A stretch of DNA of 64,000 nucleotides, from assembly GCA_020746105.1 (NCBI GenBank), contig CM036626.1, positions 20,821,001 through 20,885,000 of the forward strand, written 5' to 3'. The notes under the pieces are model-generated. The model was not told where the DNA came from and searched no databases. It worked only from the letters and a program-made list of their open reading frames with translations. Of the stretch, positions 12,801-24,800 are shown piece by piece. Both the position numbers and the translations under genes were made by a program. Position 1 is the stretch's first letter, and each line of letters starts with the position of its first letter. Source of the stretch: Trogon surrucura (taxonomy: Eukaryota; Chordata; Aves; Trogoniformes; Trogonidae).

Positions 12801-15800
12801 AGTTTACCTCTTTGCAAAGTTTATTATTTTAAAACGTTTAGGCTATTAAATGTGATCTCAGAGGGTGAAATATGGAGCAGAACATCACTTATTGCCAGCA
12901 TTATTCTGTCTGGTTAACTGAGGAAATATCGTGGCAGGAAGCGCTCAATGGATGAAGTAAGACAGGGTAGGTTTGGGCTTTCAGGGGGGTTGAGATCAAA
13001 AAAAGCGCGTGTGAGATATTACTTGTAGCCTCAGATTGAATATTGAAGTATTTCAGTTTTATTTTCTCCAAAATGTAATTTACTTCTGGGAGATTTACGG
13101 TGCTGGCTGCGAGAGCCAGACAGAGCATCCCTATTTCTTTTACAAGGGGAACTGTGACGTGGCCACGTGTCCAAGGTCACCGATGGGCACGAGCCCGTCC
13201 TCGCGGGACGGGATGGCTCTGTTTTGCTCAAGTGGCCTCTTTGATGAACCAAGATTCAACGCTGAGACAGGAACAGCTGCTTTATTCAGCTCTGGGAGGA
13301 GCGTGCCGCTCCGGCTGCAGCAAACTCCAGAGATGTTTCTATGTCGTAAATAATCGACCTGGTGTCAGGGTGTTACGTGGCCGAGGGTATTAATGATGCC
13401 CAAGCCTTTGGCCATTTCTCTAGTGTCCCAGGGGGTTGTTTCTGGATTGCAGGGGCGTTTGGGCTTTTGGAGGGCAGGTGGGATCCCCTCTTCAGCGTTT
13501 TCAGGATGAAATGGAAGTCATGAGACTTTACAGGGAGAGAGAGCGTGCAAGCTTAGGTAATTAATTCTAGCAGTTCCGCGACTGAAGTTGGAGGCTTGAG
13601 CCAAATGAAGAGAGGGTCAAAAAAAGTGCGATGCTTTTTTAGTCGGATGCTGTTTCCGTAAGCCGTGATATTTTAGCCATTTGAAAAATACGAGTCGAAG
13701 TTGCCATTTTGAGTGCAGCCCAAAGGCTGTGCAATCTGTCAGGCACCAAGGGAGAGTGTAAGAGGCAACACTTTGTCCTCGGAGCTGTCAAAAAGCTACG
13801 GTTCTGTATAAACAGGCATCTGGTGATCCGAGCTATGCATGCTAACAGAAATGGAAAAAGATATTTAACCGAGTCAAAGCCAGCAGTTCAGGCACAAAAG
13901 AAAACTCTGCTGATGGGGAGAGGAGGGCAGGATGGAGCCAAGGATGGTCGGCGCTTTGCAAAAGCTCAGGAGGTTGGAAATCTGGCAAAGGGGGGAGGGA
14001 GAGAGCAGAGAGGGGAGAAAGAAATATTTAAAACTGATCTCGCCTTTGCAACGTGTCTTTGCTTGCTGTGTTAATAGAGCTGGTGGCTGAAGAAATGGAG
14101 GAAGAGAATAAAGAGCATACGTGCGAGACGTTGCTGATGTGCATTGTTACTGTACTGAGTCACGGGCTCAGGAGTGGGGGTGGAGTAGGTGATGTGCTCA
14201 GGAAACCATCCAAAGAGGTAAATTATCACTGAATGGGGGCGGGCAGGTGGTAACCGTGTGTGGCTGGGGATCTAGCTCGGCTGGGGAGAACGTGTCGACG
14301 CTCCCTTCACGCAGATGTAGGAGACATCGCGACGGGAAGGGACGACACTTGCTCTCCGTAGTATCAGATTAACCGGCAGCCAGTTCAAACAAGCTTCTGC
14401 CCATCCTTTTTATTTTAAAAGCTTTCTTAGCCTCAGGGCTGTCCGAAACGGGGCCCAAAGAAACAGAAATGGTGTAGCCGGCAGCCCGTGCTTTGGGAGG
14501 TCAGGATCTGAAGAAATAAGATAAGTACAGGCCAGTGAAAGAGCAGCCTGAGGTGGCAGAATACGGGTTCTCAAGGCACGAGTTTGTGTGAGGAGCATCC
14601 CTAGGGAAAGGTCGGGTGTGTGAAACGGGGAACGGAGGAGAGGACGGAGACGGGCTGGAGCTGGGGCTGTGGGAAGGAGGAGGGATGTGGTTTGGAGCAG
14701 CCGTCAGCGAGCAAGGGCCAGTCAAAGCAGCAGAAAGTTTTTGTGATACCCAAAGGTTGCCCGTAGAGCTGCTGCTTCAGCCCCTTGTGCCCATCCGAGC
14801 CTCGGGCTGTCCTCCCTCTGGTCATTCCCCAAAATCCCGTTGAGGGGCCGAAGGAGCAGTCTTGGTCAGAGCGAATGCTTTTCCACGTTGGCTGCAATTT
14901 CCAAGTGTGTTCGAATATTCAGCCTTGTTTTCAGCTTGCAGTGGTTTACAAGTTATGTAATTCTTAATGAAATTTGGGCACCCGAGTGGCAGGACGGTTC
15001 TGGAAATGGGGGTTACCTGAATAGATATTCAGACCTACAATAAATAGGAAATGGATACTGGGAAGCCCAACTTAATGTCTAGCATAAATGGAACGAGCAC
15101 TGTCAAATTCCAGTAAAAGATTTTACGGTCGACACTGGTACAGATCAATATAAGGATGTCCTTTGGGTGGTACTATGTTGCTATACCAGCAGATCATATA
15201 TAGGATGTATATAGCATATATATGCATATATATATAACATATATATAGCAGATCAATATAAGGATGTCATTTGGGTGGGCTTGCGGGGTGGGGGTGAGGA
15301 GAGGACAACTTTCAGTGAGCATGAGAGAGCAGACTCGGGCACAGTCAGCAGGAGGAGCAACTCTGTGGAGATCACACTCTGGTGGCTGCCTAATTTGCCT
15401 TTTCCGTGATCTTGCATTTCAGTTTCACTTAATGTTTTGAGTTTAAGTTATGACCGGAGAGCGTCAGAAATGGAGACTCTAAAGGGAGGGGTTGTGGGGC
15501 TGCGAACTCTGTGGCTGAGCTGCGAAAGACACGGGGAAGGTGGGATGTGCGCGTATTTGCGTTGTTCGTAATTAAAATCTGTATCTTGCAGGAACCTCTC
15601 TTCGCTGCTAGAGTGATATATGATCTGTTGTTCTTCTTCATGGTCATCATCATTGTCCTCAACCTGATCTTTGGCGTGATCATTGACACTTTTGCCGATC
15701 TAAGGAGCGAGAAACAGAAGAAAGAAGAAATTTTGAAAACCACTTGCTTCATTTGTGGTAAGTGTAGGGACACACTTAAACGTAAGGGGTTGCTCTCTCA

Positions 15801-18800
15801 GAGGGAGCTGCAAACTCAGGAAAAAGGAGTCTGGAATTACTGGCTGTTCCCACCTTGCATTCCTCAGCTAGCTGATGTTCTCAGGGACCACGTGCGCAGG
15901 AGCTTGGCAGCAGGAACCGATGGGGAGCGTGCGCTCGGTTTACCCTCTTGCAATGGGAGAGATTTTTATAAACAGTCTTTTTCTCCAGGGGTGCAGAGCG
16001 TTGAGTGGTGCTGGTGAAAGCTTTTTCCCATCCTTAGGTTGGGAATTAAGCAGCCGAGCCTCGGAGGCCACAGTGGTTAAACGACACGGTCATGCAGAAG
16101 TTGCGTAACACGCAGACTGACAGGAGTAACCTTTGGAAGTTTGAGGCGAGGGCAACGTTGAGTTTTGGTATCACTTTGCCTAAAAATAGGAGATGCATTA
16201 TGAAACCTGGCAGACTGCATACGAGGTAGCTACCTTGGGTTATTTTAACCAAAAGTCTGCTCCTCTGTGTAATGCATGTGAGTACTTGTGATGCCTCCTT
16301 CCCTCTTCTCGCTGCACTGTGACCGTTTGTTAGAATTTTTCCCCATTTTTCAGCATCTGGTTAAGAACAACCGTGGCTCTTAAGAAAGTGCAGCAGACTG
16401 TAGAAACAAGTTTTGTTCTTAGACCTCGTTTTCAGAGCACCAGTGTGTAAATACAAAGGGTTCTCTGTGTGTCACTCTCGTAGGTTTGGAAAGAGATAAG
16501 TTTGATAACAAGACGGTCACGTTTGAAGAGCACATTAAAGAAGAGCACAACATGTGGCATTATTTGTGCTTTATTGTGTTAGTGAAAGTAAAAGATTCAA
16601 CGGAATATACAGGACCAGAAAGTTACGTGGCAGAAATGATCAAGGTGAGTTTGGAGTTTTGATTTTTTTATTTTTTTTTTTGGCCTCTCTAGGTTATACC
16701 AATCTACTGGCATATTTGGTAAATACAATCCTACTGACCTGTAGGATTTGTTGTCGTACGATTTTTGCTTGTGACTGTGAAAAAAAAAAAAACCCAACCC
16801 AAAATGAACATCTCTTCAATTGTAAGGCCTTTTAATGAGAGAATTAAAAGCCTCGTCTCTGCCAAGCTGCAGGTTGAGAACTCCTGGAATGAGATCCTAA
16901 ACCCCAATTACCAATTTGCGTGTCTTCTGGCTGGTTAGCAAAAGCTCTTTCTGATTTGTAACGTTTCAAGTAGTCATTACTTTATTTGCCTTCCGAGGAA
17001 TAAATAGCAGAATACTTTTCTTACCCTTGTCTAGCTCTTTTTTTGGCTGCAGAGGTACAACCCACCTCGAAGCGGGCAATTTGTCGTGGCCCGGTCAGCG
17101 CGTAAATCCCACCGAGAGGTTAAACACGTTACTTTGGGGTCACTACAGTGTGTGTCCTAGTTCTGGATTTCTGCCTCGGTAATGAGGGCTTAAAGAAATC
17201 TTGTGAGCAGTCACCTGACAGAGGATTAGCACAGTGAGATAACCAAGTACATCGCTGCTGCTTTCTAGTCTGGCTGATTAGTTCTGCTCCTTTTATTCGT
17301 CTCGCTGCAGCGAGCATTACTTGGGGGGAAGCACTGTACTCTTTAAAATGCGAAAGACGATTTTGCGTCGTGTTAGAAGTTTCTTTAAAAGAATTAGTTA
17401 ACAAACAATTTATTAACAGATTATTCTTACAGATGAGCAGCTCAAATTAGCCAAGAATCATAAGCCAGTCACTGATACGTTCGCAGTAAATGCAAAAACT
17501 GGAGAACTTTTATGAGAATTCCCATTCATAGACGTGTCAGCAAGTGCTAATTACTCCGTGCTGAATGGCAATATAGATAAATTATGCACAGACCGAGCGT
17601 CTCATGCAGATGCAATTTTATATAACTACGTGCTGTTAGGTGGAGGTTTGGAGCATGCCTTGTAGTTGGTGGGGTTTTTGCATTTCATGAGCCGGCTTTA
17701 AAGCGAGAACTAACAGCAGGGTCTCGCCGCGGTCCTGTTGAAGGCGCGGCGTCACCGTATGAGCCCTGGAATGGGAAATAAATTTGGGTTTGCCCGTCGG
17801 TGGGCTGCCACGACCTGGCAGCGTTTAGCAGTCGACATACTCCTTTGGACTGATCTGGCAACGTTCGCTCTGAGAAAATCAGAAGCAATTTCTTTCCGTC
17901 GCCCTTTAACATTAAAAACAGGAATCTGAGCGTGAAACACGATGAATATATTTCTCTACCAGACCTGTGTTAAGTACTCCTCTCAGAGTCAGAAATCAGG
18001 TTTTTTTTCTCCCTGAGGCCTATCGAGGAGCGGCTTGGGGCATGGTTTGTCTTTTACTGGAGCCTCTGTCTTCACCCTGAGAATCTTGAAGGACGAGCGA
18101 AGGGAAATCCTTTGATGTGTCCGTGGTTCCACAGATTTTGGGATTCACCTGTTGGAGGTGATGCTCGATTTTGAATGGGGACCTGCAGTTGCTTAAATGC
18201 CTGCAGCTCCCGGAGTCTCCTGGAAAACCTCCTCCTGTCACGATTAGATTTGAAAGGGATTTTCTCCCCACGTTTTCAGACTGAAGGTGGCACTCTAACA
18301 TCTGCGATAATGACGGAGATGGGGCACGTCTTCTCCGTGGGCTGTGAGGTGGTACCATGGTTCAGCTCTGGTTTATGCCCATTTTTATTAGTTGAGGGTA
18401 GGAAACATCGTGTGCTCCAGATCATACTGTGATGACAGAATGCACCTGAAATGTGCTTCCCCTTTGCTCTGGCTCCCAACAATATCTTTAGAATAACTCT
18501 TGGATTTCTGCCTTTTGGTAACAGTTTAAAAGAAGAAAAAAAAAATATAAAATTTTAAAAACCCCATGCTTCTGCCGTTTAGTATTTGTGGGTTGTTCCA
18601 ACACCAGAGAACATTAAAAAAAAAAAACAACCACACATACAAAAAAAAAGAATTTAGGACACTAAAATTATATTCGCCATCAGCTTGTGAATTGCATCCA
18701 GTGTTGCTTGTAGAGTGCTTTAAAGATATTTTAAGCACCGTGTATCAAAAGAATCCTGGACAATTTCACTTGTGCTGGTTAGTGAATATTCAGAAGCCTT

Positions 18801-21800
18801 AAGAGTGATCTTGAATTTTGATGTTTTCTTATCTAAAAATATTGTGTGTAGAAAGGCAGTTTTGAGGCTGTCCACTGCACGGGAGTTGACAGAGCTGAAT
18901 CTTGCCGGTAGAATTTGTCTCATAGCCTGCAAGAATCTGTCCCAGCATAAAAAGAAATTGTAGCCTCGAAAAATCAGTGATTAACTACAGTTTTGTAGTG
19001 CATTTTGTATTTCTTCGTGGGTAGAAGCTCATTAAGTTCAAGCCCAGCATGCAGAGAGAAAGTCAACGGTTGAACTTGGAAACCGCTTCGGGTTTTGGAA
19101 GTGTTTTGACCGTTGTGAGGTTGATCAAAATAACAATGGAAGAAACCCGGTGATCTGCGAAAATGCAATCTAATGTACCAGACTGATCGTACTGAGCTGT
19201 AACGATGGCTCCCATAACACTTTTCTGACCCACACCTGGGGGTCTCTGGGTGCTTGGGGTCTCAGGTGGGCTGTGTTGAAGCTGCTCCGTGTTTGCCGTG
19301 CCCGAGGCAGGGGGTCGTGGTGGTTTTGCAGCCCCAAGTTCAGACTTCTGGTGGGAGCCCTGCAACTCGTCGCTGGCTTTTCCCCCTGTGAACAGGGATG
19401 GCGTTTGCTTCCAGCAGTAAGGTGAGCACGTGCCTGCTGCGATACGCGATGTAAAACCTGGGATATCTTCAGAATCTTGGCTGGAGCGATGCAGGGCAGG
19501 GAAAATGGGATTGCTGGTTGTGTTTGATGTAGGAGCTGAGCTCGAGTACACGCCCGAGCCGCTGCCGTGACTCAGGGGCTGTCCTGAGGTCCTCACCAGG
19601 TCGACAACCTCCTGGGTTTCAGGAGATGGCAGGCAGAAGGTTGGCGTGAAGCAGCTCCCCTTTGGAATGCGTTCTCGAGCTACTTCCTAATGTCTGTTTA
19701 ATAGCACAGGGGGTATTGTAGGATGTGAGGAAGCACCTAGAGATGGTTGCTGATCCGTGCTGTTGATAGAGCCCTCCTGATGGCCTGACTTTTGCTCATC
19801 AGGCTCAATCACAGCACTTCAGATAGGGAGGCTTGGAGATGGATCCGCGCCGTTTGCAAACCATTTATCTGGAAAGCATGCTAATGGTGCTGCCGAGCTC
19901 GTCGTCCAGTGCCTCCCGTGTTTCCCAGGAACAGGGTTCAGCTGTTGGGTGGCTCCATAGTCGCCAGAGAAGATCAGGTGATGTCTGAATAACGCCAAGC
20001 GTGTGGGAGGTGGGGGGGGGATCCACTTATCGTGTTGGCCAGACGTTGACATCCACACCCAAATGACTCATGTGAACTCCGTGCAACTCCCTGCAGATTA
20101 GTTCATTTAAATGTCTTATCTCCCCAGCCTGTCTTGAGAATTTCTTCTTGCGTTTTCTGCATTTGCCTGCAGTGACTGTGGCAGCCTCGCTCGCAGCAGC
20201 CCCGCCAGCCCAGCTGTCGCGGGAGTCTTGGCAAAGGTCTGCTGCAAGCAGCTGTTTGCAGGCATTTATAACATGCAAAAATTCTTACTCTGCAGCTCGA
20301 GACACAGAAAAGCCGCATTTCAGGTTCGGGTTTGCCGTGAGCGCAGCTGCAGTGTGCTGCCCCTTGCACGGACAAATATTCTCGTGCGCAACTCTTGCAC
20401 GCCCCGACGTGAGGATTTGCACTCACACCTTCACGTCAGCATGTGATCCGTGGGGCTGCGAGCGATTCCACACGTGTGTATTTAAAAAAAAAAAAAAAAA
20501 AAAAAAGGCTTGCTTGGAAAAGTTTTTAGCCCAAAGCTTCTGAAGCAGCACTTGCAATTTCCAGATTTTTAATCTGGTTTCTGCACCAAGCAGGGTATGT
20601 GTCATTAACCTGTGTTACAAAAGCGGGGTGTGAGGGGTTGCCCAAGCTCACGTGTCCAGATCGAGAGAGCCCAATCCTGAATCTTCAGCTGGAGTGTGTT
20701 GTCGTTAGAAAATGAAGAATTTATCATTAGGAGCGATGATGCAGATATCCTTGAAGGAATTTGGAATGGCTAAAGATTTCCTTTTGTGTCCTAATTAACC
20801 TCTTCGTGCAAAACTGGAGATTTAAATCTATGTTGGGCTTTTGTTTCTTTTTGTCTTGAGCTGTGTGCTCATACCACCATTGGAAAGTATTTCTTATTCC
20901 TGTTCTGAGTGTCCAGGGGAGCCTGTAAGTAACGCCGGGACGTAGCCTCCTGGTGAGCAAAGGCAAGGTTTCATCGGCTGCAAGCTTTTAAAATTGCATT
21001 CTTGCAGCAGTACAAGTTTGACATGAAACCTCTCCTAAGGAGTTAAACACCCAGCCAGCTCTCAAACTCAGAAGCGTGCGTTCACCACCTGCACCAGGCT
21101 CACGGGGACGATGGCTTGGAGGGGTTACTGTGTGCCCGGGCTCTGCATCCGATATAGTTCTCCTGGAGATGGCCAGGACTGGATTTCAGGTGCAGCAACT
21201 ATAGGAATAACAAGTGGCAGGTCGTGAGGCTTCAAACCTGAAGCATTTCAAAAGGGGCTTAACGATTCCAGCTTTGGGGAAAGGTGTGCGTGCAGCTGAA
21301 ATTGTAGGCTGAGAAAATATTAGAAACTTTAATTCATGTGTAGTTTCCCCTTAGAAATCCTGTACTTTTGGGATAAAATCAACTAGAAACGATTTGGTTT
21401 ACCAATACTTATTATAGTTGCAGAAGAGAGCAGCCCGTACAAATAATTTGTGTGGGGTTACTCAGTTATAGGTGAAGAAATTGGGTTTTGGGGGCTCCCA
21501 GCTGCAACAGCACTGGGTGCAAGCTGGGAAAGAGGGCTGAGGAGGTCAGGATCCGAACTGGGGCTGACAGTGCCCAGTTTGGTGATATTTTCCCACCGAC
21601 TGCATCCTGAGATGCCTCACCAGAGTTAGCCAATATAATTACAGGGTTAAACAATAGATAATAGCGGAGGCGTAGAAGAGCCCAGAGGTGTGTTTGGCAG
21701 AGGGCCCTCGGCTGCTGGAAACACTGTGTCATAGGCACGGTCCCAGCTTTGCATTTAGACAGCGAAGCAGCTTGTTCCACCCTTGAGATGGGCGTTAAGG

Positions 21801-24800
21801 TGCAAACCAGAAGCTGCACGGGGAGAAATGGTCGGTCGACCTTTCCCACGCGGCTCTTTCCCCCGGAGGCGTGCGAGCCCCTGCAGCGTGCTGCAGGAAA
21901 AGACCCTCCCGTCGCTGGCATTAACCTTGTGGGGCCAAGTTCTTGGTTTTCTCTGATAAACCACCCCGGGAATATGGAGTTAACATCCGCAGTGCTGCGC
22001 GAAAGGTTTCGCTTTGACTGAAAAAGGGCTCTGGATGGGTCAAAACAGAAGCCGAGGCTTCAGCCTGGTTGGGTGCACCATTTAGTTTGTAGAACATGTT
22101 GGGATTCGTGTGGCTCCCAAAAGCCACTTGCAGGGTGGGCGCCGTGTCCTTGCTGGGAAGGGAGGGAGGAGGTTTCCAGCTGGAAGCCATTGAGGGTGGC
22201 ACACGCTGTGGGAAAAAAACAAACTGCTCTCTCTGCAACGCTGGCCAGGACCAGAAAAGCCCCCGTGGGGCGTTTTTTGCCAAGGAGGTGGCCTGGAGCT
22301 GAGGCGAGGTGGCCGTCCCCTGAGTCAGCGCCAGTGGTGCCATCACCCGGGGCCGTGCTGGACACGGTTGTGCAAGAGGAGGTGGGTGACTGTGGCCACC
22401 ACCAGCTGTTTCATTCAGCCTTTGCATGCTTAATTGTTTTGTCCTTGCCTGACTGATCGTGGCGTAACACGTCCTACTTCAAGCGTAGGTCCCAACAGCC
22501 AGAAGTAGGTTGTCACAGAGAGGTGGCACCATCGTTTCTGCAAGGGTAAGGTCAGCGCCTTCAAGGATTCCCAGCAAGGCCGCCCAGAGATGCTTGGTGG
22601 GTTAACTTCGCCGCCGGTACCCGGCTCAAGTGAGCCCCCCCGGGGCAGAGCTGTCACGGGGATGGGCAGGGGTGAGCATTTCCTACAGGGACACGGGCAG
22701 GGGTGAGCATTTCCTACAGGGACACGCTCGTCTCCCACCTTTGGATGTGGTGTCTGTCTTCCAGGTTGCCTTGTAAGAGCCACTTCAGCATTCAATCTAT
22801 GGCAACAGGGGAAAAGGAGATATTCTTAATTTTTTTTTTTACCATTAGCCTTACATCATCAGCCTCCTGTTCAAAGACATGGCGCGTGTGAGGATTTGAA
22901 AACACTCTGTGTAGCTGGGGGGGACACCGTCGGGTGCTGCTTTTCATGGAGAGGGGAGAAGTTGAGGCTTGGTGTGGAAGAAGTGACGGTGAGCTCTTTG
23001 CAGAAGAGAGACAGGACCTGACGTGTGGGGCTTTTTCCAGGAAGCACGAGAAAGACCCGAGAGGAGTTTCATCTCTCCACAAACAAACAGAAAAATTGTC
23101 AGAGCGCTTGGCGGAGCCGTTTATTAACTTGCACGGCTGCGATTTTTACCAACACACGATGGGAACTGAAATGTGCTGCTGCAGCCTTCCCCTGCTTACA
23201 TGGTGGCTGCTGGGCAGCCTCCCGAAGGCTGGCCCAAGGGATTTGTTTTGACGAGCACCCAATTAGCCCTTCAGCACCCCATAAATATTAGGCGCAGGGG
23301 TAGCGGAATAAACGGAGACGCAGGAGAGGAGCGGTGACTTCCTCGGCGGTGCCGGAGGGGAGGACGAGCGGTCCCTGCCCTTCGCGGCCGCCTCCCGCCC
23401 GAGGAGGGGAGCTAATGCATCTCTTGGCACGGCTCGCGCTGAGGTTATTCTAAGAAAGGTTTCTGAGGCGAACTCTCCGGCAGAAGCAGGGAGGAGAGAG
23501 CGGGCACTTCTCAGAATGAATCGTGTCTGCATCACGCAGCGCCGCTTCCCCTTTTTTTCTGGTGTGTTTTTTTTTTTTTTTCAAATTTCCAACCGTGTGG
23601 ACGGTCAGCATCGCCCCCGTGTCTGAGATTTAATGATACTTGCTTCACGAGGGGAGGGACTTTTCCAACTTTACCTAGAAAAGAGCTTAACCCGAAACGC
23701 AGCGGCTCGCGGTTAGCCAGCTTCCGTCAGTGGCTTCAGTCAGTTCGCCTCTTGCAGCAGAGGAAGCCGCGCCGGTGACGGGAAGAGGGAGCTGACTGCA
23801 CGCCCGAATCCCGAGGACCGGGGCAGACAGCGCGAAACCGAGGTGCCAGCACCCGGGGAGGGAGAAGGAGAAAAGGGATCGAGGCAAAGAGGGGTCAAGA
23901 GGGAACCTTCCCCTTCACGGCTCGCTTTAGCGCCTCTAAAACACAAAACTCCACCAAACCCCCACCTCCTCCCGTGGAAGATGTAAGGCTGCATCTTTAA
24001 AGGCACCCCGGCGTTCAGTTAAAGTTCAGCAGAAACTAGATCATCGAGATATAAATCTTTTATTCAACCTTGAATGGGAGCGCTCCGCGGAGGGGGAGCG
24101 CTGCCGGCGGGGCCGGGAGCCGGGCTGGCTGCCGCACGCTGCTGACCTTTATGCATTCCTGCTTGTTTCCGTTTTCACCGTCTCCGCTCGAGGCATCGTT
24201 ATTTACTTATTTAGAAGGAAAAAATACAGCCCTACGATCCCACCCCAACCCAAAAAAGAATCCCTCCCAGCACAGCCATGGAGGGAGGTCGGGGCAGAGG
24301 TCTGCTTTTCAGCAGGCTGGGCACATCCAGGCTCTCGAGCTTCTCTCTGCGGTGCTGGTGGAGGTTGTCAGAGCGGGCTGAAGGCTTTTCCCATGCAAAG
24401 CCCAGAGCAGAGGGGTTGCGAGAGCCTGGACGTGTGCCCGTGTGATGTGCTCCAGGCGATCCTGCTCTGATGGGGGGTTTAGGCTAGATGATCTTCAGAG
24501 GTCCCTTCCAGCCCCGAGCGTCCTGTGATTCTGTGAGATAACGCGTGTGCAGAGGAGGAGGAAGAGGATGGTGTGGGCCCCTGCGGGCTGGCAGCATCCC
24601 TGCTGCCCTCTCCGGAGAGTCCCAGCAGCCTCTGTGGGTCGGTGAGCGCTGGTGCCTGTTGTACCTGCAGTGATGCAGTTTTCTCCTCACGGTTTGGGTA
24701 GACATCCTCTTATTTCTTGCTGGGTGGCAGCTGGACACTTGCAGGTGAACTTTTGAGTCGTGCTAACAAGCTGTACAAAACCTGAACAGGGGTGCAGGTT

